DNA of 64,000 nucleotides from Circinella umbellata (taxonomy: Eukaryota > Mucoromycota > Mucoromycetes > Mucorales > Lichtheimiaceae): NCBI GenBank assembly GCA_025093555.1, contig JAIWNF010000020.1, positions 682,001-746,000 of the forward strand. The letters are read 5' to 3'. Below the pieces are notes generated by a model. It was given only the letters and a program-made list of their open reading frames with translations. It ran no database searches and was not told where the DNA came from. A program made the position numbers and the translations under genes. How positions within the stretch are numbered: the first letter of the stretch is position 1; each line of letters starts with the position of its first letter. Shown piece after piece: positions 13,683-25,118 of the stretch.

Positions 13683-16547
13683 ATGATATCTATTACTACT
13701 TTATTTTTCTTATTATTGATTTCATTTCTACAAGTTATTGCTTCTCCTACTCCCCCTTTTTTAAACTCCAGAATTTTTATAGATAACGCCAATAATAATT
13801 TACAAACGGATTCATTATACAATATCTACTTGGATTATGGCTCCAAGGAATCGATCACTCCAGGTGAATTGACACTTTTTTATGCCTCATGTAATCCAAC
13901 AAATACATCAAAAAAAGAAGCTACTGTTCAGCATATTACTATCGGTACGACCCAGGTGACAAAAGAATTTCAACCTACCAAGTTTGTCTGGTCAGTTCCT
14001 TCCAATATTCAAACAGGAGGTTGTATCTATGCTACTGATTCCACTGGTAACATAATTGCACAAAGTGAATCTTATACTGTTCTATCAACAAATAAAAAGT
14101 TTGTCAAACGTGGTCATCCTGAATTATTTGATGGTATGCATTTTGATGCTGTCAAATTTCATAAATTGCAAATGATGAAACGTAATAAAATTCATGCTAG
14201 TGCCAAGTCCGAGAGTAAGTTATAGTTAACACAGGGCGTATTATGTAATGTTTCTTTTTATGTACTCTATTTAAATAATAATAATGGCTCCACTCTTTTT
14301 TTTTCAATATAGAGATTGGTATTATAGGTGCTGGTATGTCAGGACTTTTTGCTGGATTGCTTTTAGAACAAGCAGGTATACATAATTATGAAATTTTAGA
14401 AGCAAACAATAGACTTGGAGGGTAAGTGTTATTTTCTTTTCTTCTTATTATATACCTAATTATTATACTAAAAGTACGAAAATTTTTCCTTTTTATTATT
14501 ATTATTATTATTACCGCCGATTCTTATGATCAAGTCGTGTCCACACTACTTATTTCGACAACTCTTCCACTGTCTATCAAGAAATGGGTATGAACAACAC
14601 TATTAACTAGATTAATATTTTTTAATTATTTTCTTTTACAACAATAATACGTAAAACAGTGAACACTTTTATAATAACAAACATTTGATTATATAGGTCC
14701 TATGCGTTTTCCTATATCCATTGATTATGGAAATAAAATACTTCCTATCACGGATCATAAATCTGTCTTTGCACTTGCTGATGAATTAAACAAGTTAAAT
14801 AAGAATAATGAAAAATATAAAATTGAATTTATTGAATGGATCCAATCTTCTGAAAAGTATGTAAAGTTTTTATACATCATTGGTTATTTTTTTTTCTATT
14901 AAAAAAAAGGGGGGGGGGAGCATCCACGCTGTACAATGTGCTGTTATGTATATTTCATTGATTAAAATATGTAGAGAAGACTATAATTGATATGCGAACT
15001 TACTGTATTATTTACTATTTACTTATTTAGTAACCTATCGTATAATAATGGTGTACGTTTACCGAACGGTCGTGTTCCTACTAAGGGTCAAGTAGCTGCT
15101 AATGCCTCACTTATCAAGGACACTGGTACTAATCATCTGAAAGAAAGTGTTGATAAGGTAGTTGAGCAATTCTTTACAGATGATTGGAAAGAACTCATGG
15201 GCAAGGATTTATATGCAGCACACACTGTACGTATGGACTATTCTTTTATTTTATTTTATTCTAAAAAAAAAGAATGGAAAACACAAGCTCTTTATTGTAG
15301 ATTTTTTTTATTGACTTTAATAGTTATATATTATAATAGAAAGCGATTGAGAAAGGTTATGATGATTGGTCTTTCTGGGGTTGGTTACATCAAAAATCAC
15401 ATCTTAGTTTAAATGCTACAGACTATTACACTGGTTTACAAGCAGGTAGTATTTGGGAGAAAATGTAAGTTATTACAATTTTTTTTTTGCAACTTGGTAA
15501 TAGCGTTTAACGTACCCGATTTATAAATAATTAATACTTTTAAAAATTATATAGGTATGATGCTTTTACGCATAGTGCTACGGATTGGCGTACTATTCAA
15601 GGTGGTCTTAATCGTTTACCTCAAAGTTTTGGACCAATACTTGGTAATAAAGTTGAATTTGGTGTAAAAGTTTCTAAACTTGCTATTAAAGAAAATGGTC
15701 AAATTTCTGTTCAATGGAAAGATAAGCCTTATGATTACGAATACCGTTCTAAAGATTATGATAATGTTATTGTTTCCGTACCATTTACCATTGTTAGAAA
15801 TTGGCATCTTCCTGGTATGTTTTTATCTTTTTTTTTTTTTTACTTTGTATTTATAAAAATAGTTAATATACTGTAAGTATAACTATAATATCAGTAATGA
15901 GATTCACACTCTATGAATTTATATATATATATATATATGCCACAGAAATGTCCTACACTTTAAAACAAGCCATTAAGAACTTGGACTATAGTCCACCTTG
16001 TAAAGTTGCTCTTGAATTCTCAGAACGTTTTTGGGAACATTATGAATTTCCTATCAAAGGAGGTTGTGATACTACTGATTTGTCTATCAGAACCGTTTGT
16101 TACCCTTCCAACAATTTGGGTCAAGAAGGCCCTGGCGCTATGTTAGCTTCTTATTCCAGTAGTGATCAAGGTCTTCGTTTTGCTTCAATGACTGAAGATG
16201 AACATGTTGCTCGTGTACTTGAAGATATCATTGAACTTCATGGTGATATTGTCAAAGAAAAATACACTGGGCGTTATGATCGCGTTTGTTGGATTTTGGA
16301 TGAATTTCAATCAGGTGCTTGGGCTCACCCAGAACCGGGTCAACATAAGCTTTATATGCCTTCTTATTTTGAAATGAACCATGGGATTGTTTTCATTGGT
16401 GAACATACGGATATCAAACATGCATGGATATCGGCTGCTTTGGAATCTTCGATCCGTGGTGTTGTCATGGTGCTTATTGAACATGGTCATATTAAAGAAG
16501 CGAAACAGCTTGTTAAAAAGTGGAATGCTACTTGGATGAAAATTTAA
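13683..16547 (+). CDS. Secreted FAD-dependent amine oxidase with extra N-terminal domain
   Basis: This predicts a 678-residue flavoprotein of the monoamine oxidase/L-amino-acid oxidase superfamily, which oxidises amines to imines with release of peroxide. Exons are 13683-14214, 14313-14421, 14535-14587, 14697-14856, 15031-15226, 15340-15464, 15555-15814 and 15946-16547, all phase-consistent. Residues 1-20 are a signal peptide. Residues about 25-135 form a Thr/Ser/Asn-containing beta-rich domain reminiscent of the small Ser/Thr-rich cell-surface modules of fungi (inference). A KR site lies near 144. The dinucleotide-binding motif IGIIGAGMSGLFAG begins near 179 and the acidic residue that binds ribose is in EILEANNRLGG. 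The C-terminal flavin motif FIGEHTDIKHAW starts at 628 and continues with the usual AALESSIRG helix. The substrate cannot be named from the sequence. Confidence 0.85.
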
Positions 16548-16767
16548 AAATATTAATTCTCTATTATGGAGTGTAGTGGTATCATATAGTGTAAAAATAA
16601 TAGTAGTAGTAGCCCTTAGTATAGTTTCTTTTTACGGTTTTCTGACTTTAATAATAATTAATTTACTATTTATTGTATAAAAATTAATAACATTTTTATA
16701 CCAACATTATCATTATCATTACAGTGTCACAAACAGCCTTATTAGGTGATTATATTGGCTCACCCAA

Positions 16768-16835
16768 TGCCACATTTGTGGCAAAGCAAGAATAACACAT
16801 TCCTTTCAAAGCAATGCCATATTTGTGGCATTGCT
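16768..16835. repeat. Two related hairpins
   Basis: The first, 16768-16783, pairs TGCCACA with TGTGGCA over a two-base loop. The second, 16810-16835, pairs AGCAATGCCA with TGGCATTGCT over a six-base loop. The core CAATGCCA-ATTTGTGGCA is shared, so one is a copy of the other, 42 bp apart. Function is unknown. Confidence 0.6.
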
Positions 16836-17262
16836 AATAGTATAAATATTCCACAAATATTTTCTTTAATCCTAACTTTACCTTCAAAATTTTTTAGTCT
16901 TTTAACAATTAAAAAATTGACCCGAGGACAATAGTCTATTCTTTGATCATAAAGTCTCTTAAAACTCATTATAAGATTTCTCTTTTGTGGATTCTTCAGA
17001 CGTAATATTCCTGGATATATAAAGAACTCCACAACTCAAATTTCTATTCTATTCCAAATAATTATTGTTTACCCAAGTACATTTACATAGCATATTATTT
17101 CTTCTTTATTTTATATCTTTATACAAAGTACTTTAATCACACATTGAACGCTTCACAATAAAAGAGAATTTCACTGATTAGTTATCACGTGTAGATCATA
17201 ATGAATTTTGAAATAGAATAAATATCATCCAGATTATCATCTATTATTTCACTGGTGCCATA

Positions 17263-17500
17263 ATTTTTGGGTACTTCCATTTTCGGGAATATAAGTAAAG
17301 TAGTTAATTTTTCTAGTACAAGTAAAATAAAGGAAGTCGATGTTTGAGACCTTTTGGGCCTTACAGCTTTACTCTACTTATTTTTTGTTATTGTTTTGTT
17401 ATTAAATTTCAATATCATATAAAAATTCATCACTGATAATATTGACTAGAGTATGGAGGTATTATCAGGCTGAACGAGGTGTGTCATAGTACCCAAAAAT
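17263..17500. repeat. 238-bp MITE-like segment with 13-bp inverted ends
   Basis: ATTTTTGGGTACT at 17263-17275 is repeated exactly in inverse orientation at 17488-17500. The enclosed segment is non-coding. Its size and perfect ends fit a miniature inverted-repeat element, but no target-site duplication was identified. Confidence 0.4.
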
Positions 17501-17547
17501 AAACAACAATATAGAAAGAAAAAAAAAGGTACCTTTCTTCAGGCACT

Positions 17548-17628
17548 TTTGGGTAGTTTGGGTACTTCTGAGTTCGTTTCAGTGGCGAAGTACTCAAAAA
17601 CCCAAATAAGGAAGGTATACTACCCAAA
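17548..17628. repeat. Nested palindrome carrying the same TTTGGGTA motif
   Basis: An outer 10-bp arm (TTTGGGTAGT at 17548-17557, inverted at 17619-17628) encloses an inner 12-bp arm (TTTGGGTACTTC at 17557-17568 against 17587-17598, one mismatch). The motif is the same as at the ends of the 238-bp segment just to the left, so the two are probably related. Confidence 0.5.
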
Positions 17629-17997
17629 CATTTGTGCAGCTGTTTTTTTTTTCTTTTATTGAAGCGTTTGTGTTATGACAAAAAAAAGCTTCTTCGTTAT
17701 ATGAAAAGATGTGAATAGTTATGAGAAAAGAAGTATAAAAGTTATACTTAACTCAATGATTTATGCATAAATGGTATGTGGGAGTTCTGATATTCAGGAA
17801 TAATATCGTCTGAATCCACAAAAAGAGAAGCTCCAATAAAATTCCAAAAAGAAAAATCAATTAATAGAGATTTATTTACGAAAGATAATGTTATTTAAAA
17901 GACATCCAATAAATTTAATAAAGAGAAATTAAAAGAGAAGGAAAACTGAAGAAAATAATTTGAAAAGTCGAGAAAAGGACGAGTATTTATACTATCT

Positions 17998-18085
17998 GCT
18001 TTTGTAGAAGCAGTCAATAGCTTTTGTAAAAACAACCATCAGCTTTTGTAAAAGGTTACGGTTGCTCTTGTAAAAAGAAGCAATT
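17998..18085. repeat. 22-bp tandem repeat, four copies
   Basis: Four consecutive 22-bp units start at 17998, 18020, 18042 and 18064. The first half of each, GCTTTTGTAAAA, is conserved (GCTTTTGTAGAA in unit 1, GCTCTTGTAAAA in unit 4), while the second 10 bases differ freely. Confidence 0.65.
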
Positions 18086-18748
18086 GTGAAAATAACACTC
18101 AAAAGCAGGACTCGATCAAATTATATAAAAGATAATTATATTATAAGAATCATTTATGGCTAGAACATGTGATAAAGAAAAGAAACAATTATGTAATAAT
18201 GATTTTTGTGACAATGGTAATAGTTTTAATACTAATACCAATACTAATGATAATATTATTTAAAGTAAAAGAAAAATAAATAGGTAACGGTAATATAGAG
18301 ACACAATACAGTAAACACTGTTTTGAGGTAGAACCAGGGTATTTCTTTACGGAAAAATCTTAATACTGTTGACTTATAAAAAAAGCTACAATGTATAATA
18401 CGTATATAAGATTTTTGTATTTTTTAACATATATGTTGGTTTACAAAAATATATTCTTCTTTATTCCGTTTATTTCTGAAGGTTAAGGTCAAGGTTAAGG
18501 TAAAAATAATAATAATATAATAAACAAGCCCCCAGTACAATCTTTATAAAATTAACTCTTCTGGCTTCTTTATGAGTTTTACTCTTGAACACGATAATAA
18601 AAAACGCAGTTATGAAACAATAGTTTTAATGTTGGTATCAATGATATAAAAAGTTTATTAAGAAAAAAGAATACAGTTTAATCAACGGACTGTGTATTGT
18701 TACATTAATGGAATAGAAGAATAATTAAATATATAATTAAGAATACAT

Positions 18749-19548
18749 TTAAGGACAAAAGATGACATTATAGGTAGAAGCGTGGCAGGCAAATGTGGAA
18801 GTAGGATCATCATAAGCATATGAGTAGGCATCAGGACAAGCAGCCTTGACAAACTTGGAGTTTTCACTGGGACCACAAGTTTCAGGAGTATTGTGGGCAC
18901 CGGTACAGCACAATTCTTCCTTTTGGTAGGCAGAGCATGCAGACTTACAGGCAGCAACTTTACCATCAGGACCTTTAACTTTCATAGCTTCATCAGTACA
19001 ATCAGGAACCTTTGCACAAGCAGCAGGAGTACATCTATTTAGAATAATTTAGATAATCGTAATTGAATAAGTAATTGCGTTATATTTATATAATTATAAC
19101 AAAAACATTTATCTTTTTTTTACTAAGTATTATAAAAAACAAGTTCTTACCGGTACTTGGAACCATCGGGCTTGCCACCAACGGGTTCCATCTTCATAGG
19201 CAAGTTGAAACCGTCAACAAATGAAACGTCATAAAAGTCATTACCACCCCATTGGTTGAAAGCAATTTCAGCCAAGGAAGCAGGAGCAGCAGCACCAGCA
19301 ACAGCCGTACATTCTTCACCAGCACAATTAGTACGTCCCCAGAAACGACCAGCCCAGTTATCAGGAACAGTATAAGTTCTGTCGGCACCAGGAGCAATTA
19401 CGGCGAATCCATCTGCAGCTCCATTACCATTGGTTTGTTGACCGACATGAGCAGGAGCACCGCATTGGTTCTTGACAATGACTTTAGCACCAGAGACAAG
19501 ACTAGCAAGAGCAGCAAGAGAAAGAACCTTAAGAGAAGAAATGTACAT
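18749..19548 (-). CDS. Thaumatin-like protein 1 (PR-5 family, secreted)
   Basis: This predicts a 227-residue thaumatin-like protein. Family members are disulfide-rich secreted beta-sandwich proteins that bind or cut beta-1,3-glucan or perturb membranes of competing fungi. Exons are 19548-19151 and 19034-18749 with a 116-nt intron. Residues 1-20 are a signal peptide. Family features are [15 protein letters not shown] at the mature N terminus, the GRFWGRTNC block, the SLAEI strand and [14 protein letters not shown], whose acidic residues line the cleft. The Cys-rich second exon has the CKSACSAY and [11 protein letters not shown] motifs. It is the most divergent of the intron-containing copies (extra Gly/Ala region near residues 40-50; tail STYNVIFCP). 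It has a TATA box 56 nt upstream. Confidence 0.9.
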
Positions 19549-19603
19549 GATAATGATGTATGGATTGATTAATTAACGAAAAGGAAAGTTGAGTCAAATT
19601 GTC

Positions 19604-19614
19604 CTCTATTTATA
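19604..19614 (-). promoter_or_regulatory. TATA box of thaumatin-like gene 1
   Basis: TATAAATAGAG on the minus strand, 56 nt upstream of the start codon. The same motif stands upstream of copies 2, 3 and 4. Confidence 0.6.
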
Positions 19615-22600
19615 TTCAATGTAATTGACCGAATCATTGCACGCACCCGAAGTTATCTTTGAGGCTTCTCTCACTCTCTTTTTTTTTCTCTACTAACCTC
19701 TCTTTAGATAGTATCATTATCTTGTCATTTTTTTTGTATCTCATTGAAAAGATCGGAAAAAAATTAATACAGTGAATTTTTACACGATATCTAACCAAAG
19801 CCATTTTTAGTAACAGAAAAAAAAACTTCATAATTATTGATGAAACGAAGAAATTGAGCACAAAGATTTTAGCTTGTTTTTTTTATTAATACTCTTTTTA
19901 CAATAAAGATAAAAATAATTCTTTTTTTTATCGATGGCTCCTTTGACAGAAAAATTTAAAATGGTAATAATGGATATCAGTTACCAGTAGTAACACAAAC
20001 TAGTTGAAGGTTTGTCTCCGATTTACAATTCTACTATTTTAGATAATTCCCAGACACGGGTCGTTCATCATCAATGTTACTGCTTAAGTGTTGAGTATTC
20101 GCATAATTTTATTTCAGTATCTTCATTTAATCACTACATTACCCGCTTATAAAAATACGAAATATAATGCAGCCTATATTACAATAGGTTAAAATACTAT
20201 TATTTTGCGAATAGATATTGTCATTAATAATATCAACCCCCCTCCCCAATAAAACGTGTTTACACAACTATTTACTAAGCCAAGTCAAATAGCAATGTAA
20301 ATGGGTAACATAATAATTACAAATTTATAAACATCGTATCACAAATAGTTTGTTTACAGCTTCGTCCTTCCATTAATAAGAGTCAGAGAAACCTGTTAGA
20401 GGTCTGTAAATAAAATGATGGAATTGAAACTACACATATCAATAAAGTAGCACCAACAGCCGAATTCAAATGAAGATGATTAAGTTCTAATGTACACGTG
20501 GGGGGGATCGGTTTATGCACTGTCCAACGAATAAAAAAAAGGGGGGAAAGTAACCCCGAATGGTAAAGCCGGAAAAAAGAAAATAACAGTAAGCGATCGA
20601 ATCACAATATGTTATAAACAAAAATCACTGTGTGTACCAAAGGTTGAAAAAAAAGACATTAGCCCACTACAAGATAAAAAGTTGCTTCAATTAATTGCGT
20701 GCACAGAATCCTAATGTTGATTAGTTTGATTTTTTCTTTGAAGGAAAAGATTTATGATTTTTATTTTTTCGCATAATATTTTTTTTCTATTCTGAGCATG
20801 AATTGAACGAAATGTATAAATTTATACAAGACTTTCATGTCATCGACGGGAAAATGAAACTTATGCCAAATTAAAAAAAAACAAGATGTGTAATGTCTGT
20901 ACAACTTAACTCGAGATCAACGGTTACACGCATTGCGCCACGTCAAAATTAAAGTGATTTAATTCTCGGTTCTACAACGTCAATACCTCAATAGTTTTTT
21001 TTTTACTAAATAACTTGAAATTCGTATTCTTTTTCACCATACTATTATTACCATAAATATGTACAAGAAAGATGAATATTTTCATTTATAATAGCCGACT
21101 AGTAATATTACAGTAAAAATCTATTGTATTACAACGATCTAACTTCGCTTTATGCACATGCAAAAGTCGAGGTTATACTCAGCTAGCGGGGTATGCATGG
21201 GGCTGGGGTTCCACTATACACGCACACATAGAATATGAAGTCTTTACATACTTTAGAAAGATACTTTCATTTTACAAAGCCTATGCCAAAAACATCATGT
21301 CTTTTTTTATATATATATTATATTTTCTCCCGTCCTTAACCCTTTAACTAAATAATTTATAATACATAATAAAGTTACTTCATTTTACTTGTGTAAGGAG
21401 CGGATTGTAGCAAAAAATATTATCTCTGCTGTGTACAGATTTTTGCTATTGAATAGTTCAATCTTATACGTGAATGAAATTAGAAAGATACATATATATA
21501 TACCGCTTGTTTTTATATAATAGTGTATACTATTAGAAATTGCAGGACATCGTTCTATCATAATTTTATTACGTTTCTTAAGAAAAATAAAACCAGACAT
21601 TTTGTACACCTAAAATAATACATCTGAATGTTGAGCGCGCACTTTGCTGATTATTATAATAAAAGGAAAAAGACACTATTTTAGACTATAGCCTCCCAAA
21701 ACAGTGGTTAAAGTATATTATAACGCACCGCCATTCCATTCGATAAATATCAACCCCCAAACACGCTTTCTCAGCTTCGCATGACAATAATTTATCAGAT
21801 TATTTTAAAAATATACTTCGGATCTAACAACAGTAACTGATATCTGAAAGTGACAACAATATAATAATTTTGAGTAAATGAGAAATAGTTACTTTTTTTT
21901 TACCAAATTTGCAAGAGATCTGTTGGATTCCAGAAAAAAGACAGCAAAAAGAGAAGGAGGGTAGCTTGGTTTAGAGTAGATAAGATCGACGTCCAATCCC
22001 AATCCATGAAATCATAATAGTTTAATTATCGCGGAAGTAACTCTGTCGTCTCTACTATTTTCAATTACGTATCGATGCTGCTTCAGCTGTTGATTAAGGC
22101 ATTATACACATTACCGAGTTACGAATTGAACTAATTAACTTTATTTGATAATACTCGTTGAACTTTACGTTGATTTTTTTCGGCCGATTTTATTTTATTT
22201 ATTTATTTTTATCTTTGTCTCTATTATTTTAAAGTATTTTAATAATATCCAGATTGTGCCTTTTTTTTATTGATTTACATTCAATTTTTACGAGTTTCAC
22301 TCCTTCGCTCATTATAGAATTATGACTGTTATATTGGAACCAGTATTTTTTTCAACTCATGAAACAAAAAAGAGAACATCATTAAGATTATTTATCAACT
22401 TTCTTATACCACTTTTTATGTATCCAATTGAGCTCTTCAACAGTCCACATCACATATATTTTTTGTTGTTAGCAATACTAGACGTTACTTATTATTCTCT
22501 ATTGTTTATACTACACGAGAATGGATATTGGTTTTTGTACGGTTATCTTAATTACAATACGTAATTATTCAAATATCTGGCATATTACCGAAATAAAATA

Positions 22601-22835
22601 AAGTTCAATATATAGAATACGTTATAATAATTTGTGTTTATTAGAAAAAAAACATGACGACATGAAATTACAGAATTATCTAATAATAAAGAAAGTTTCA
22701 AATTGGAGGTATTACAATTTCTAAGTAATAATATATGTCAAATAATATGTTTCAATCAGTAAAATAAAATACATCATATTGAGTAATCATGATGAGGGGA
22801 ATTGGAGATAAAAATCAAAAGAAGAATACATTAAT
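19615..22835. other. Intergenic spacer between thaumatin-like genes 1 and 2
   Basis: No gene is supported. Short blocks resemble parts of the spacer upstream of copy 3. Near 20898-20945 (GTACAAC...CAACGGTTACACGCATT) the match is to 31430-31470, and near 21681-21700 (ATTTTAGACTATA) to 31980-31992. A TATGCATGGGGCTG block at about 21191-21204 recurs near 35524-35537. This suggests very old duplication of the whole unit. An 80-codon hydrophobic frame at 22322-22564 was not accepted. Confidence 0.4.
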
Positions 22836-23603
22836 TTAAGGGCAGAAGATAACTTCATATTTGTCAGTTTGACAGGTAAAGGTAGAGGTTTGATCATCAT
22901 AAGCGTATGAGTAAGCATCAGGACAAGCAGCCTTGACAGCCTTGGAATATTCGTTGGGGCCACATGTTTCAGGGGTGTTGTGAGCACCAGTACAGCAGGT
23001 TTCTTCACTATTAAAAGCAGAGCATGCAGACTTACAGCCAGTAAGCTTACCATCGGGACCATTGACCTTCATGGCATCATTAGGACAGTCAGGTACCTTG
23101 GCGCAAGTTGGAGCACCACACCTTTTTAAGACAGAAAAAAGAAGAAATTGAGTAAGGAATGATTGTAAAAAAAATCTTATTAATAATAAAAAAATAAAAT
23201 ATACTTACTTGTATTTATCACCACCTGCACCGTCGCCTCCAATTGGGGCCATCTTAATAGGCAAATTAAAACCATCAACAAACGATACATCATAAAAATC
23301 AATATCAGCATGACCCTTGAAGGTGATTTCGGCTAAAGAAGCGGGAGAGGCGGCACCAGCAATGGTATTACAGGCATCACCTTCACAATCAGTACGTGCC
23401 CAGAAACGACCTTGCCAATTAGCAGGAACTTCATAGACCTTTTCAGCACCCTTGGCAACGACTTGGATGTTAGCTTGACTTTCACCATTCTTGATTTGAC
23501 CAACGTGGGCATCGGCAGCACAATGGTTCTTGACAATGACTTGGGAGGCGGAGGCAAAACCAGCGAGGGCAGCAAGAGCGATAAACTTGAGAGAAGTGTA
23601 CAT
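22836..23603 (-). CDS. Thaumatin-like protein 2 (PR-5 family, secreted)
   Basis: This predicts a 226-residue secreted thaumatin-like protein. Exons are 23603-23209 and 23121-22836 with an 87-nt intron at the same site and phase as in copies 1, 3 and 4. Residues 1-19 are the signal peptide ([20 protein letters not shown]). The mature part keeps the family blocks [31 protein letters not shown] and [11 protein letters not shown], with paired cysteines intact. It differs from copy 4 at only about 8 positions in the first exon, and the two introns are almost identical. It differs more from copy 3, although its 5' flank matches copy 3. No disabling change is seen, so the copy appears functional. 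Confidence 0.92.
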
Positions 23604-24140
23604 AATGATAGTATTTGATAACGTTTGTATTTCTTGTGAATTGAACGATTGATGATAGAAAAAAATCTGTCCAAATTCATCTCTATTTATATAAAATAAG
23701 GGCGGGTAAAATCACGCGCAGCCTATTTTTAAAGAACCTTTACGTATGAGTACAATGCCTTATACTATTGTTTAATTACAATATTATCACATTTCCTTTT
23801 TTCCTTTGTTTCTATTTTTTCTCTATATTTTATTGAACGGTAGAAAATAAATTGAACATCGCGGACTCTTTTTGCACCGCCTAAAACCACATTTAGCAAT
23901 GATAGAAAGTTCAATAATTGAGTAAAGCAGTCGATGACCATAATGATTTTAGCGTGACCTTCTTTAGTCTAGAGTAAATCAAAATGGTTCAAAAAGTCGG
24001 ATATTCGTTTGCTGCCAGAAAACCCAGAGTTTATTTAGTAACACAACAAGACCTGTTTTTTTTTTCACTACAGTACTTCAGTTTATTAGTTTACCACCTT
24101 TGTAGCATCCAGGCGCAGTTGTACAATTGATATTCTTTTT
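23604..24140 (-). repeat. Duplicated 5' flank, paralogue of 30591-31107
   Basis: About 0.5 kb upstream of copy 2 aligns base for base, with moderate divergence, to the region upstream of copy 3. Shared landmarks are the TATA box, CGGGTAAAATCA, GAACGGTAGAAAA, AAAGCAGTCGATGACCATAA and GCGTGACCTTCTTTAGTCT. Similarity stops in both copies just after CAGGCGCAGTTGTACAATT. Copy 4 does not share this flank beyond its TATA box. Confidence 0.75.
23681..23691 (-). promoter_or_regulatory. TATA box of thaumatin-like gene 2
   Basis: TATAAATAGAG on the minus strand, 78 nt upstream of the start codon, within the 5' flank shared with copy 3. Confidence 0.65.
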
Positions 24141-25118
24141 TTGTGTCGCGCCCATTATCTAATTAGCTGTATTGAATCTAATAACTATATTGGTTACTTA
24201 CAATGTGCAAATGGAGGATTGGATATTACGTGAGCAGAAATTGTCATCTATCAAAAAATGAAGGGACATATAATAAAAGTGTGCTCACGCAAATTAAATC
24301 AGGGTATCAATGTATCAAATTTTATTTTCACAAAATTCACAACTTGTGATTCACAAGATCCAAATAGGTCCGGCAGAATTTTAAGCGGAGGTCACAACTT
24401 TTTTTGAGCTTAACCTGCAGGTTCTTTTCTATTTTTTTTTATTTAACACCAAAACTAAAAAAAAATTGAAAATACACGAGGTATTACTTCAAATCAATTC
24501 ACAAACAAAATACAAAGTCCGAGGCAATCTTTTTCTTGCATAAATATTATATATTGCATTGGTGATGACATTTTTTTTCTCTCTCCCATTGTTATATCCC
24601 ATTCGAATTATATAATTAAAAGAAAAATATAAGTTCCAAAGAAAGAAATAAGTTACCTCAAATAACTTTTTTAAAAAAAGAAAATTAAATAAAGGAGGCA
24701 GTAGTACTAGTCCCAAAGAGAGTTTATTTCAATAAAATGAAGAAAGAGTGAATCAATTGTTCATTTTACAAGAAAAAGAAAAAACTATCCTATTTATACT
24801 AAATACTTGACTATCATCCGTTCCAATAATACAAAGGTGAATAAATCGATTCCAATCCCAGGCAAAGTCAAATCGGGTTACAAGTGAGAATGAATTTCAT
24901 TAGACAGATGCGATCAAACTTAATTATTATTACTTGTTTGAAACTTCTGATAAGTAATGATTTATTTCTAATAATGAGTAAATATGATAATAATAATATA
25001 CTTGTAATATTGCTAGAAAGCTAAGAGAGAAAAAGAGAATAAATATACATATACATATATATGTGTGTGTGAGAGAGAGGTAACAGTTTTCGATGGTTTC
25101 ATAAATATACTGTAATAT
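24141..25118. other. Intergenic, no supported gene
   Basis: AT-rich sequence between the flank of thaumatin-like gene 2 and the decayed Crypton element. It contains microsatellite-like TA/TG stretches near 25045-25078. Nothing else is seen. Confidence 0.5.

Larger units (their letters stand above)
16548..18748. other. Convergent intergenic region dense in palindromes and short repeats
   Basis: It lies between the 3' ends of the amine oxidase and thaumatin-like gene 1. No gene is supported. It holds two related hairpins (16768-16835), a 13-bp inverted repeat pair 238 bp across (17263-17500), a nested palindrome (17548-17628) and a 22-bp tandem repeat (17998-18085). Each is listed separately. 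Confidence 0.6.

Noticed and set aside
17998..18085. CRISPR-like pattern (constant repeat, variable spacer)
   Set aside because: Repeat (12 bp) and spacer (10 bp) are far too short, there are only four units, no cas genes, and the genome is eukaryotic.
18478..18503. AAGGTTAAGGT repeats resembling telomeric sequence
   Set aside because: Only two imperfect copies occur, internal to the sequence, and no fungal telomere repeat array is present.
22322..22564. 80-codon hydrophobic frame between thaumatin-like genes 1 and 2
   Set aside because: It has no recognisable family, its composition is that of random AT-rich DNA, and there is no equivalent in the other duplicated spacers.
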